DNA from: Clostridiaceae bacterium
Lineage (GTDB): Bacteria; Bacillota; Clostridia; Oscillospirales; Acutalibacteraceae
Direction: 5' to 3'
NCBI GenBank assembly: GCA_016292785.1
Contig: JAEDFL010000024.1
Span: forward strand, 1 to 31,011
DNA: 31,011 bases
The notes under the pieces: model-generated
The model's database searches: none
The model's input: only the letters and a program-made list of their open reading frames with translations
What the model was told of the DNA's origin: nothing
Shown: piece by piece, positions 7,110 to 16,600 of the stretch
How the letters are laid out: each line of letters begins with the position of its first letter
Position numbering within the stretch: position 1 is the first letter of the stretch
Made by a program: the position numbers and the translations under genes

Positions 7110-8324
7110 TTATGAGGCTTTAAGATACTCCTCAACGCCCTGAGCGGTTTCCGTCATATTTTGGGCAAAAATAGCATAGCCCTCGGTCGGATCGTCCACA
7201 AAAACATGGGTTACCGCCCCTACAAGCATACCGTTCTGAAGTATCGGACTTCCGCTCATTCCCTGAACAATTCCGCCCGTTTTTTCAAGCAGAACGGGAT
7301 CTGTAACCTTTATCACCATATTGCGCTGGTTATCCGTTCCGTCGAATATTTTCTTGATCTCAATGTTGTAATATTCGGCTCCCGTGTCATCCACGGTGCA
7401 AATGATCTGAGCAGCGCCGGTCTTGACCTCCTGTCTGAGTGCAACGGGAACAACCTTATCATCTGCGTCAAAGGAGTCCATTATTCCGTAAACACCTGTT
7501 TCTCCGTTGATATAGAGGCTTCCGATTGAGCCTGAGGAGAAAACTCCGCACAGCTCGCCGGCGCTGCCGTTCGTGCCCTTATAGCACCCTTTGATCTCGG
7601 CTTCGACCGCATCTCCGCCTGAAAGGGGCATTATCTCCCCCGTGTCCGCATCACATACGGCATGACCGAGACCTGCAAAAATTCCGTTAGTCCTGTCATA
7701 CCAAGTCACCGTTCCTATTCCCGCCGTGCTGTCTCTGATCCACAGACCTCCCTTATAGGTCGAATCCTCCGAGCATAGAACAGGAGTAAAATTGATCTCC
7801 TTTTTCTTTGAGTCACGCTCGATTTCCAGCTTCAGCGTCTTACCGCCGCTCGACGCAAAAATCGCCGAAAGCTCACGGTTGCGGTAAACATCGACGCCAT
7901 CGACGGAGATTATCATGTCTCCCTCTTTTAACCCGGCAGCCTTACCGGGACTGACGTTACCCGACGGGGTCGTTACCCCGTCAATGCGGATAATCATCAC
8001 GCCTTTTGTATACAGGCGTATTCCGAAAGCGTTTCCTCCGGGGACAACGTATTTTCGGCGTGAGACCTTAACCTTTGCGGATTTAATGGGAAAGATATTA
8101 AAGAGCTTTACGGAGGTCGAGTATTCGGTCTCAACCGGAGAAACATCCTCTGCCCCGTAATTCACAAGAGCCTGACATACATATGTTTTTCCTACGTTGA
8201 TTTCGTCATATTCCGTGATCGTCATTTCATCGGGAATACGGACATATCCCACCACAAGGAGCATCATTATGACTCCCGAAACAAAGAAACATATCACGCT
8301 GACAATACGAATACACTTTTTCAA
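7110..8324 (-). CDS. spoIVB: SpoIVB-type serine protease (family S55) with PDZ domain
   Basis: In Bacillus, SpoIVB is made in the forespore and cleaves SpoIVFA to release pro-sigma-K processing in the mother cell. This 404-residue product has an N-terminal membrane segment at about residues 5-27. A PDZ-like stretch contains GKAAGLKEGDMIISVDG (about 127-143). The peptidase domain has the catalytic His in GLGHAVCD (H221) and the nucleophile in GIVQGMSGSP (GxSG, S357). I chose the TTG at 8324 because GGAGGT lies 9 nt upstream; an in-frame GTG at 8354 lacks an SD and would add ten residues. The gene follows the lipase gene, with a hairpin in between that includes its SD. No sporulation-sigma promoter was recognised; it could lie inside the lipase gene. 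Confidence 0.93.
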   Translation of the reverse strand: MKKCIRIVSVICFFVSGVIMMLLVVGYVRIPDEMTITEYDEINVGKTYVCQALVNYGAEDVSPVETEYSTSVKLFNIFPIKSAKVKVSRRKYVVPGGNAFGIRLYTKGVMIIRIDGVTTPSGNVSPGKAAGLKEGDMIISVDGVDVYRNRELSAIFASSGGKTLKLEIERDSKKKEINFTPVLCSEDSTYKGGLWIRDSTAGIGTVTWYDRTNGIFAGLGHAVCDADTGEIMPLSGGDAVEAEIKGCYKGTNGSAGELCGVFSSGSIGSLYINGETGVYGIMDSFDADDKVVPVALRQEVKTGAAQIICTVDDTGAEYYNIEIKKIFDGTDNQRNMVIKVTDPVLLEKTGGIVQGMSGSPILQNGMLVGAVTHVFVDDPTEGYAIFAQNMTETAQGVEEYLKAS

Positions 8325-8365
8325 CGAAAAAGCACCTCCGGTTATATTCTTCACCCGGAGATGCT
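8325..8365 (-). terminator. Terminator-like hairpin between lipase and spoIVB, covering the spoIVB SD
   Basis: On the minus strand AGCATCTCCGG (8365-8355) pairs fully with CCGGAGGTGCT (8341-8331), 11 pairs with one G-U, loop of 13, followed by TTTTT. It is a good intrinsic terminator for the lipase transcript. The GGAGGT at 8339-8334, in the 3' arm, is also the Shine-Dalgarno of spoIVB. Confidence 0.8.
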
Positions 8366-8389
8366 TTGTTATTCAAAATTTTTATAATA

Positions 8390-9682
8390 TCAATCGGTTA
8401 CCGGTAGGCTGTCGATCATATTGATCATACCCATGTAATAATCAATCAGAGCCTCTGCCGTAACTCCGATTCCGATGGCGTTTCCGTGGTCGCCGATGCT
8501 CACCGGCATAACGTTCCACATGCCCGGCTCAACGCTTTCGGGATCGTAATCCTTGTGAGGATTGCCGAACGGATACTGAGCCGCCACAACATTGACAAGT
8601 CCGTCATTCGGTCTCCATGTCTCGTCAATCGGATAAGGTGCGTCGGGATTGTCGGGATAAATACCCATCATCTCGGAATATGAACGGAGGATACAAAGTG
8701 TGCTCGGGATAGGAAGCTGAGCCTTACCCGTGAGCGGATCCGACTCCGTTGTCTTAAACGCATATGAGAAATAGTAAACATTCGGATCGGGATCAATGTG
8801 ATCGTTCAGAGCCTTTGCTCCCTCGCAGGAGAGGTCGAACGCAACATTATCGTATTTTTGTTTAAGTATCGTACTTATTGCCTTATAAATATCGCTGACC
8901 GTGGTTTTCTGTCCCGGAACATATGTAAGACCGAACTGCTCAAGGTGGAAATCAACATAGCCGTTGAGAGGTGAACGTCCCATAACTGCGGCATAGAGGA
9001 ACAGCGCAATTTCACCGATGGCGATAAGGTGAAGGTCGTCTGCAATAAACGCAAGGCTTGTACCGTTGTTGGGTGTGCAGATCGTGGTAACGGAATTGAC
9101 GTAATTCGCCTTTCCGCCTGTGAAAAGCGGAGAGATATCGTCGGGATCGGTCGCTTCAATTTCAGCCGAAAATCCCTTAGACAAAAGTCCCTGCATAAGT
9201 CTTATTGTGTTTCCGCCGAAGGAATGACCGACAAGGTTAATCTTTTTGATATGTCCGTCCTCATCCTTTTCGCCCCAGCCCTCAACCATAGGCTCGGTAT
9301 ATGTTCTGCCGTAACGTGCGTGGTTATGCTGCTTAGAGTGAGCGACGCCGTAATCAACCGTTGTACCGGTAAGCTGAGCATAAAGCTCACAGGCTCTGTC
9401 CCAGTTGCTTGAGAACGGGCCGACAGAAGCATTCCGACATTCGACTCCCCTGTCTCTCAGCTCTTGCATAAGATAACAGGCAGAAGCGCCCCAGTAGGAA
9501 ACATCCTCGTCAATGCCCTCTTCCTCTCCCCAGCCGAGAAAGCCGTGGACAAAAATGTAGGGGTAGCTTTTTCCCTCTGCGCCCGTATTCTCGGGAGCAA
9601 CAAATCCGGGGACAAAGCTTACAAACATCATAACGAATGAAACCCAAACTGAAACAAACGAACGATACAATAAATACATCAT
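8390..9682 (-). CDS. Secreted triacylglycerol lipase, staphylococcal/Geobacillus (family I.5/I.6)-like
   Basis: Predicted secreted ester hydrolase. The 430-residue product starts with a hydrophobic signal-like segment (about residues 3-29), then SYPYIFVHGFLGWGEEEG, the oxyanion-hole HGF motif. The nucleophile elbow is VGHSFGG (S154); a catalytic Asp fits WRPNDGLVNV and the His fits SIGDHGNAIG near the C terminus. The large inserts after the first strand and the DHGNAIG end match the Zn-binding thermophilic lipase group rather than small Bacillus LipA enzymes. The start is uncertain: the ATG at 9682 (AAAGGA 13 nt upstream) is preferred over a GTG at 9694, where that SD would be 1 nt away. No Lys-rich or LPXTG anchor is seen. 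The role beside spoIVB is unknown. Confidence 0.88.
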   Translation of the reverse strand: MMYLLYRSFVSVWVSFVMMFVSFVPGFVAPENTGAEGKSYPYIFVHGFLGWGEEEGIDEDVSYWGASACYLMQELRDRGVECRNASVGPFSSNWDRACELYAQLTGTTVDYGVAHSKQHNHARYGRTYTEPMVEGWGEKDEDGHIKKINLVGHSFGGNTIRLMQGLLSKGFSAEIEATDPDDISPLFTGGKANYVNSVTTICTPNNGTSLAFIADDLHLIAIGEIALFLYAAVMGRSPLNGYVDFHLEQFGLTYVPGQKTTVSDIYKAISTILKQKYDNVAFDLSCEGAKALNDHIDPDPNVYYFSYAFKTTESDPLTGKAQLPIPSTLCILRSYSEMMGIYPDNPDAPYPIDETWRPNDGLVNVVAAQYPFGNPHKDYDPESVEPGMWNVMPVSIGDHGNAIGIGVTAEALIDYYMGMINMIDSLPVTD

Positions 9683-9729
9683 CTTGTGCGGCACGTCCTT
9701 TCTGGTAAGCTCTCCTTCTATTTATATTA

Positions 9730-9758
9730 ATTTTATTGTAAAAATGCTGATTTGTCAA
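9730..9758 (-). promoter_or_regulatory. Promoter of the lipase gene
   Basis: Minus strand TTGACA (9758-9753), 17-nt spacer, TAAAAT (9735-9730). Start of transcription expected near 9723, about 40 nt before the lipase start. A strong housekeeping-type match. Confidence 0.75.
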
Positions 9759-9955
9759 TATCTTGTGTGAAATATTGTCTGTTTTTTATCAAACATCTTA
9801 CATATTGATATTAATGTAAAAAAATTTTTGTTAATATTACATCACTTTACGCCTACCCGATTCACTGTCAGCATACTTTTGCAAAATTTTCTCATTCTTT
9901 TACTTTAAAATTTTATCCGTTAATTCACAGCGATAATTCATTGCCGCATAAAAGA

Positions 9956-9984
9956 TTGACAAAACCGGAAAATAATTATATTAT
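9956..9984 (+). promoter_or_regulatory. Promoter of the anchored extracellular protein gene
   Basis: TTGACA (9956-9961), 17-nt spacer, TATTAT (9979-9984). Nearly consensus, so the gene is probably well expressed in growing cells. Transcription would start near 9991, 34 nt before the ATG. Confidence 0.8.
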
Positions 9985-10024
9985 TATTGTAATCCTTTAA
10001 AAGATTATTTCAGGAGGGAAAATT

Positions 10025-10972
10025 ATGAACAATGAAACTCGCAAACAGCTTATACAGTCCGTGACGGCGGTGCTTTGCGTTGCCGGAGTTTGTATTTCGG
10101 CAATTTCCGTAACAGACAAGGTTGCGGAGATGATAAAGACCACCGCAGTTCCTGCGTCTGTTCAGCAGAACGGCGTCTCTGAGGAGATCGACGATGTTCC
10201 GACCGACGGTGACATTGCGGAAATTCCTGCCAACGGCGAGCCTGTTACCGATACGGAAGCCGCAGAACAGGGTGATACGGCTCAGACAAGCGGCGAAACC
10301 GCAGGCACAGACAACGGCACAGCTTCTTCGTCGGGCAGTTCTTCGTCTTCCGGTACTGCTTCAACAACAAAGAAAACCTCAAACGTTCCGCAGACAAAAG
10401 CTGAGATCCTCAACTACTGCAACACCGCCCTCAACAAGGCAAAGGCCGCAAAGATCGGTTACAACAAAAAGATGGTAAGAGAGGTCAAGGGAAGCACTGA
10501 CGGTATTTCTCCGAGTCTTATCAAGCTCGTTACCGCAAACAAGAGCACAACAATGAAAAAAGGTAGCGATGACATCAAGGACGATTTCCCTGCGGCAGGC
10601 TATAGCTGGTCGAGCAAGCTCAGAGAACAGGATATCACCAACGCAACCTTAAAGCAGAACGGCAAGTATTATGAAATCAGGCTCACCCTCGGCAACGAGA
10701 AGAACCCGGCAAAGGGCGAAGCGAGCAGCTACGGCAGAGTAATGTCCGTTATCGACGCCGCCGAGGCAGGCAATATGGTGCCCGGCATCAAATCTATAAA
10801 TATGAGCTATCACGACGGCTATGTCTATGCAAAGATTGACTCAACAACCGGCAAGCTCGTTTCGGCAGAATTTTCTGCGGCGGCGGATATTCAGGCTTCA
10901 ATCGCAATCTTCGGCGATGTTGCGGTCAAGGATATCGTAAGCACCGAAACATTCACCAATATCGTTTGGTAA
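10025..10972 (+). CDS. Anchored extracellular protein of unknown function
   Basis: I do not recognise this 315-residue protein. It has one N-terminal hydrophobic segment (about residues 11-29), consistent with a membrane anchor or uncleaved signal. Residues about 45-125 form an acidic, then Ser/Thr/Gly-rich low-complexity linker ending in a TTKKTSNVPQTKAE stretch. A folded domain of about 190 residues follows, beginning EILNYCNTALNKAKAAKIGYNKKMVREVKG, with conserved-looking motifs such as KGSDDIKDDFPAAGYSWSSKL and a C-terminal beta-rich part. There is no lipobox and no sortase signal. GGAGGG lies just before the ATG. A near-consensus promoter and a strong terminator make it a single-gene unit. 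Presumably a surface-exposed domain held off the membrane by the linker. Confidence 0.85.
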   Translation: MNNETRKQLIQSVTAVLCVAGVCISAISVTDKVAEMIKTTAVPASVQQNGVSEEIDDVPTDGDIAEIPANGEPVTDTEAAEQGDTAQTSGETAGTDNGTASSSGSSSSSGTASTTKKTSNVPQTKAEILNYCNTALNKAKAAKIGYNKKMVREVKGSTDGISPSLIKLVTANKSTTMKKGSDDIKDDFPAAGYSWSSKLREQDITNATLKQNGKYYEIRLTLGNEKNPAKGEASSYGRVMSVIDAAEAGNMVPGIKSINMSYHDGYVYAKIDSTTGKLVSAEFSAAADIQASIAIFGDVAVKDIVSTETFTNIVW

Positions 10973-10991
10973 CTCACGGATTTAATACTTC

Positions 10992-11031
10992 AAAAGCCTG
11001 TATCGGGATATCACCGATGCAGGCTTTTTTA
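10992..11031 (+). terminator. Intrinsic terminator of the anchored extracellular protein gene
   Basis: AAAAGCCTG-T-ATCGG, loop GATATCA, CCGAT-G-CAGGCTTTTTT. The long stem with a T run makes a clear terminator 20 nt after the stop. Confidence 0.9.
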
Positions 11032-11053
11032 TGTTGGAATTCAGATGTGGGAA

Positions 11054-11088
11054 GTTAGACTTTAGATTTTAGATTTTAGACGTTAGAC
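11054..11088 (+). repeat. Tandem heptad array [G/T]TTAGA[C/T], copy 1
   Basis: Five uninterrupted 7-nt units: GTTAGAC, TTTAGAT, TTTAGAT, TTTAGAC, GTTAGAC. A degenerate TTCAGAT lies 8 nt before. A related four-unit array is at 21689-21716; both sit just downstream of plus-strand genes and are followed by a hairpin containing CCTCCCCTT and GCAA. Confidence 0.85.
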
Positions 11089-11118
11089 GTGGAAAACTTA
11101 TAGTTCGCAGAAACCGAT

Positions 11119-11153
11119 TCCGCCTCCCCTTGCAACAAAGAGAGGCGGAAAAG
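11119..11153 (-). terminator. Hairpin downstream of the AMP ligase gene
   Basis: TTCCGCCTC and GAGGCGGAA are perfect inverted repeats around a 15-nt loop containing CCCTTGCAA. It lies 27 nt beyond the stop of the minus-strand ligase gene. No good T run follows on either strand, so it may be a weak terminator or just part of the repeat element with the heptad array. Confidence 0.5.
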
Positions 11154-11179
11154 TCATCGGATTTCAAAGAAGCTTTTGC

Positions 11180-12811
11180 TTACTTATATTTTCTTTTAAT
11201 TTTAAGCGTTGTGGTTTTCGGGAACTCTTTATCCCTCGTTTTGATCTTGGAAATTTGCTTAAATGCAGGCATAGTTTTGTTGAGTGCTCTGACGTCGCCT
11301 TTAATTTTTGATTCCGCATCGGGGTATGTAACGGTGTCGAGGAAGAACTCGGCGGTTATAGCTCCGTTCTCTTCATAAACAACAACCTCTTTTATGTAGT
11401 CGATGCTCATAAGCTTATCCTCAAGCTCCTCGGGAGAAACATTCTTTCCGTTGGAAAGAACAATGAGGTTTTTCTTTCGTCCTCTGAGGTAGAGGAAACC
11501 GTCCTCGTCCATATATCCGTAGTCACCCGTCTTGTACCAGTCGCCGTCAAAAGCCTCCGCTGTCGCTTCGGGATCGTTATAATATCCCTGCATAACGTTG
11601 GTTCCCTTGGCGTAAACCTCGCCGACTCCCTCGTCGTCGGGATCCTTTATCATAACATCGTTGCACTCGAGAGCATAGCCCGCGCTTCCGAATTTGAAAT
11701 TGCTGAGGCGGTTGCAGGTGATGATCGGTGAGCACTCGGTAGTGCCGTAGCCGTTGATAACCTGTATGCCGAGGTCATAAAGTCCGTTCTCATACTTGGG
11801 ATCAAGGAACGCACCGCCGCAAATTATCATCTCCAGATTGCCGCCGAGGTTGTCAATGACCTCCTTGAACAGCTTTCTGCGTACGTCAATGCCGAACTTC
11901 ATCAGGAACTTGCTTATTTTAAGTCCTGTTTTAAGCTTTTCTTCCTTACCCTCTTTTTTTGCCGTGAACCAGATTCTTTTATATATTGTTTCAACTGCCA
12001 GAGGAACTGCGGTTATGTGCTGAGGATGATATTCTACCATATCCTTTTGGAGGTTCCTCAGACTGTCGCAGAGATATCCCCACTCGGAAAGCAGAGGACT
12101 TGCGAAAAGTGCGCTTGCCCACGAAAGAGTATGATTGAACGGGAGGAAGGCAACCGTCTGACCGCCTGTCATGGCATGGCAGGTTGCGATGGCATTTGAA
12201 GCAACATTCTTCTGAGAAAGCATAACTCCCTTGCTTTTGCCCGTTGTACCCGATGTATAAACAATGAAGCCGAGGTCGTCGCCCGTAACGGTATCGTCAA
12301 GATAATTTTCCGCACCGCCGTCAAGCTCGTTGTGTCCCATTCTTACGATTTCGTCAAAGTCCTCGATTTTAAGGTATTCCGTCAGCACGACTTCGGGATT
12401 TTCTTTCATCATCTCTATCGCAGGAGCAAAGTCCTCCGTGTAGATAATTGCATTACAGCCGCTTCTGACCATCAGATCGGTAAGATCCTCCTTGGGAAGC
12501 TTGGGATCGAGGGGGATAGCCGTGATTTTACCTGTGACTATCGCATAGAAAGCGGCGATCCAGTAATAGCTGTTATCGCTGAGTATGGCGACCTTTTTGC
12601 CCCTCATTCCGAGGGTGTAGAGATGCTGACCGAGACCTGTTGCGTCATAAAACACCTCGTTAAAGGTCTTTGTCTGCGTATTGCCTTCTAAGTTTTTAAA
12701 GACATATTGCTTTTTATCCTGTCCGAGCTTAGCACCGCGTAATATGATTTCCTTAACGGTGTTCATATCGGGAATGTCACCGTATTTTTTATACTTTACC
12801 TTTGATTTCAT
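11180..12811 (-). CDS. Acyl-CoA synthetase-like AMP-dependent ligase
   Basis: ANL-superfamily enzyme that activates a carboxylate as an acyl-adenylate, most likely a fatty acid passed to CoA. The 543-residue protein has the phosphate-binding loop YTSGTTGKSKG (185-195), the adenylate motif NGYGTTECSP, the hinge region YKTGDYGYMDEDGFLYLRGRKKNLIV, and GKNVSPEELED. The C-terminal lysine expected for adenylation fits the KTTTLKIKR tail. It is shorter than FadD/FAA enzymes of about 600 residues. No carrier-protein or reductase domain is attached. GGAGG lies 7 nt before the ATG. It is divergent from the HAD-mfd operon and appears to be a single-gene unit. Substrate is not determinable from sequence. 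Confidence 0.87.
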   Translation of the reverse strand: MKSKVKYKKYGDIPDMNTVKEIILRGAKLGQDKKQYVFKNLEGNTQTKTFNEVFYDATGLGQHLYTLGMRGKKVAILSDNSYYWIAAFYAIVTGKITAIPLDPKLPKEDLTDLMVRSGCNAIIYTEDFAPAIEMMKENPEVVLTEYLKIEDFDEIVRMGHNELDGGAENYLDDTVTGDDLGFIVYTSGTTGKSKGVMLSQKNVASNAIATCHAMTGGQTVAFLPFNHTLSWASALFASPLLSEWGYLCDSLRNLQKDMVEYHPQHITAVPLAVETIYKRIWFTAKKEGKEEKLKTGLKISKFLMKFGIDVRRKLFKEVIDNLGGNLEMIICGGAFLDPKYENGLYDLGIQVINGYGTTECSPIITCNRLSNFKFGSAGYALECNDVMIKDPDDEGVGEVYAKGTNVMQGYYNDPEATAEAFDGDWYKTGDYGYMDEDGFLYLRGRKKNLIVLSNGKNVSPEELEDKLMSIDYIKEVVVYEENGAITAEFFLDTVTYPDAESKIKGDVRALNKTMPAFKQISKIKTRDKEFPKTTTLKIKRKYK

Positions 12812-12862
12812 TCTCTTTCCTCCAAAAAAAAGATTAGAAATAGATAAATGCGAGACCTATTT

Positions 12863-12891
12863 AGTTTATCACAAAGCGAAAAATAATTCAA
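12863..12891 (-). promoter_or_regulatory. Promoter of the AMP ligase gene
   Basis: Minus strand TTGAAT (12891-12886), 17-nt spacer, TAAACT (12868-12863), about 50 nt before the ATG. Confidence 0.6.
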
Positions 12892-12964
12892 GACTTTTGC
12901 GATATTCAATTCTTAATTTTTGATTAAATTTTCATATGAGAAAAAATATCAGCACACTTTTTAA

Positions 12965-12993
12965 TTGATTTTTGAGCCGATGTGTTATATAAT
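12965..12993 (+). promoter_or_regulatory. Promoter of the HAD-mfd operon
   Basis: TTGATT (12965-12970), 17-nt spacer, perfect TATAAT (12988-12993). Transcription would start near 13000, about 19 nt before the HAD start codon. Confidence 0.7.
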
Positions 12994-13018
12994 TATGACC
13001 GGTATCGGAGGTGGAAGA

Positions 13019-13627
13019 ATGATAAAAAGCATTGTTTTTGATATGGGCGGAGTTTTGGTTGATTTCAATCCCGAACGCTCGCTGAAAAATCATTTTCCTC
13101 CGGAATATCGGGACGCCGTGCGTGATAGCGTATTCCTTTCTCCGGAGTGGAAGAAGATGGACAAGGGCGAAATTTCCGTTGAACAGGCGATTGAAACAAT
13201 GACCTCACGTCTGCCTCAAAGCCTTTATAACGAGGTCGGGAAAATGGTGCTTGAGCGTGAAGCGGAGATGCCGCCGATAGCCGAGATGTACCCGATTGTC
13301 AAGACTTTGAAGGAGAACGGGTACGGGATATATCTTCTTTCAAACTGTCCCGACTGGTTTTACGAATTCAAAAAAAGTGTGCCTGCGTTCACCTTTTTCG
13401 ACGGATTTATTATCTCCGCCGATTATAATGAGGTTAAGCCCGAAGAAAAGATTTACCGTATTCTTTTTGAGAAATATTCCCTGAAGCCCGAGGAATGTTT
13501 CTTTATAGACGATATGCAGGCAAATATCGACACGGCGATGAGACTCGGTATGTCTGCCCATTGCTTTGCCGACCGTGACCTTGAACGGCTCAAAACCGAT
13601 ATGCAAAAAAACAAAATCAATATATAA
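13019..13627 (+). CDS. HAD-superfamily hydrolase, YihX-like
   Basis: Probable cytosolic phosphatase of subfamily IA. The 202-residue protein has motif I FDMGGVLVDF (nucleophile D8, with Gly where many members carry the second Asp, as in YihX relatives), motif II LLSNCP, motif III Lys in VKPEEKIY, and motif IV FFIDDMQANIDTA. A helical cap sits between motifs I and II. Start chosen at the ATG at 13019 behind GGAGGT; the open frame upstream to 12965 overlaps the promoter and is not coding. It lies 10 nt before mfd and shares its transcript. Substrate unknown; small sugar phosphates are typical of YihX. Confidence 0.88.
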   Translation: MIKSIVFDMGGVLVDFNPERSLKNHFPPEYRDAVRDSVFLSPEWKKMDKGEISVEQAIETMTSRLPQSLYNEVGKMVLEREAEMPPIAEMYPIVKTLKENGYGIYLLSNCPDWFYEFKKSVPAFTFFDGFIISADYNEVKPEEKIYRILFEKYSLKPEECFFIDDMQANIDTAMRLGMSAHCFADRDLERLKTDMQKNKINI

Positions 13628-13637
13628 GGAGCTTATG

Positions 13638-16600
13638 ATGTCCTGTTTTACAAAAGCTCTGAAAGGTCTTAACGAATACCGATCCCTGCTTTATAATGTG
13701 ACAAACCGACGTCTCCCTGCCGGAGCGCTTGGACTTTCACAGATACATAAGGCGCATATTATTTCGGCAGTCTGTCAGGATCTTTCACCCCACAAAGCGA
13801 TCGTTATTACGCCCGATGAAAGTCAGGCGAGCAAGATCTGCAAAGATTTGAATGCCTTTGGCTGTGATGCCGTTATGTATCCTGCCGGAGACATATCCCT
13901 GCGCCCCGATGACATAAAATCCCGTGATTATGAACATTCAAGACTGAGCGTGCTCGGTCATCTGGTTGACGGTAACGTTCGGGCGGTGGTCTGCTCCGTT
14001 GAGGCGGCTCTCCAGCTCACCATTCCTCCCGAGGAGCTTATCGCCAAGAGGATAACCCTGAAGGTCGGCGAAACCGTCAGTCAGGACGAGCTTATCGACA
14101 GGCTTATCAATGCAGGCTACACAAGAGGAACCCAGGTAGACGGCTCGGGACAGTTTGCCGCAAGGGGTGGAATAATCGACATTTTTTCACCCGACTGCGA
14201 AAATCCGTACAGAGTCGAGTTTTGGGGCGACAGTATAGACTGTCTTTCGACCTTTGATACGGAAAGTCAGCGTCGTATCGACTCTACAAATTCTGTTGTT
14301 ATCACGCCTGCCAATGAAATCTGCTGTAACCCCGTCAGGCTTGCCGATTTAATAGAAGAACAAATTTCAAAAGCCAAGGGTAAAGGCTCTGCTGCGGCAA
14401 AACAGCTTCTTTCCGCCGACCTTGAAAAGCTCAACGGAGGAATACATCTGCCGAATATTGACAGATATCTGCCTTTGATTTATCCCTGCGCCGCAACGAT
14501 CTTCGACTATATTGACGAGCCGATTTTGTTCGTCAGCGAAAGCTTTTCCGTCAAGGAACACGCAAATGCGGCTCTTGAGCTTTTCCACGAGGAGCTGAAA
14601 GCCTTTCTTGAGGAGGGCGTTGTCTGCAAGGGACTTGACCGATTTATGCTCGAATTTAACGAGCTTCTCGGCATTTACGAGGATCTCGGAGCTATCTATC
14701 TTGACAACATTGCAAGAGGCTCGTTCGACACTCCCGTCAAGGGACTTGTGACATTTAACGCACGTCAGTTTTCACCGTGGAACGGCTCGATGAGCGTGCT
14801 TATTGACGATATTAAGCCGCTTTATCAGAAAAAAGGTCACTCGGTCTTTGTTGTCGCAGGCACGGAAAAATCGGCTCAGGCTCTTACGGGAGATCTCAAC
14901 GGTGAGGGCTTTTCTGCTTCGTATATGTCGGCTCCGCCCGAAGAACCTATTCCGAATAGGATTATCGTTCTGCCCGGAGGATTTTCGGCAGGCTTTGAAT
15001 ACCCCGATGCAAACCTGACCGTCATAACCTACGGCAGCCGTTCGGCTCTGCCTGTCAAAAAGTCGAAGAAAAAGGTCAATAAGGCGGCGGTGTTCAATTC
15101 GCTTGAGGATCTCCACAAGGGCGATTACATTGTTCATACCGCCCACGGTATCGGTATTTTTGAGGGCATAACCAGCCTTGAAGCCGACGGCAATATCAAG
15201 GATTATATTAAGATAAAATACGATAAAGGCGATATCCTGTATGTTCCCGTAACTCAGCTCGATCAGGTGTCGAGATACATCGGCTCAAAGGGCGAGAACG
15301 GAACGGTCAAGCTCAATAAGCTCGGTGGCAAGGAGTGGCAGAAAACAAGGTCAAGAGTCCGCTCTGCCGTTAAGGATATTGCACAAGAGCTTATAGACCT
15401 CTATTCAAAGAGGACGCAGATAAAAGGCTTCGCTTTCTCCCCGGATATTGATATGCAGAACGACTTTGAACGCCGTTTTGAATATGAGGAAACGGACGAT
15501 CAGCTTCGCTGTATTCAGGAGATAAAGGACGATATGGAAAAGCCTTATCCGATGGACAGACTGCTTTGCGGCGACGTCGGCTTCGGCAAGACCGAGGTTG
15601 CGCTCAGGGCGGCTTTCAAGTGTGTTGCCGACGGAAAACAGTGCGCCATACTCGTACCGACAACTATCCTTGCACTCCAGCATTACCAGACAATTTGTAA
15701 ACGCTTTGAGGGCTTCCCGATTGAAGCGCAGATGATATCACGCTTTGTTCCCGCAAATCAGCAGAAAAAGATCAAACAGGATCTCAAAAGGGGATATGTC
15801 GATATTATCGTCGGAACGCACAGACTTATTTCAAAGGATATTGAATTCCGTGACCTCGGTTTGATAATCGTTGACGAGGAACAGCGTTTCGGCGTTGCTC
15901 AGAAAGAAAAGCTCAAGGAGCAGTACCCGACCGTCGATGTGCTGACTCTCAGCGCAACACCCATTCCGAGAACGCTCAATATGGCAATGACGGGAATAAG
16001 GGATATGTCTATCCTTGAGGAAGCTCCGCACGACAGGCATCCTGTCCAGACCTATGTTATAGAATACAATTTTGATGTTATAGTTCAGGCGATAACCTCC
16101 GAGCTTCGCCGAGGAGGTCAGGTGTATTATCTGCACAACCGCACGGAAACTATCGACAGAATGGCTTCCAAGCTGAAGGATTTCCTCCCCGATGCGAGGA
16201 TTGCCGTCGCCCACGGACAGATGACGGAGGACAAGCTCAGCGACATATGGCGTGATCTTCTGGAGGGTGAAATCGACGTCCTCGTCTGCACAACAATCAT
16301 TGAAACGGGAGTTGACGTTCCGAATGTCAACACGCTGATAATTGAGGACGCCGACAGGCTCGGACTTGCTCAGCTCCACCAGATCAGAGGACGAGTCGGA
16401 CGTTCGTCACGCCGTGCAAGCGCATATTTCACGTTCAGGCGAGGCAAGGAGCTTTCAGAGGTTGCCGCAAAGAGGCTGACCGCTATCCGTGAATATACGG
16501 AGTTCGGATCGGGCTTCCATATTGCGATGCGTGACCTTGAAATAAGGGGCGCAGGCAATATCCTCGGCGCACAGCAGCACGGTCATATGGAATCCGTCGG

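Larger units (their letters stand above)
9695..10024. other. 330-bp AT-rich divergent intergenic region
   Basis: Holds the divergent promoters of the lipase gene (minus) and the secreted-protein gene (plus), listed separately. The middle, about 9760-9950, is AT-rich without an ORF, RNA motif or clear repeat. The leader of the plus gene is short, so I see no riboswitch here. Confidence 0.6.

Noticed and set aside
12965..13018. N-terminal extension of the HAD hydrolase
   Set aside because: Begins on the -35 box of a good promoter; GGAGGT and the family N terminus point to 13019.
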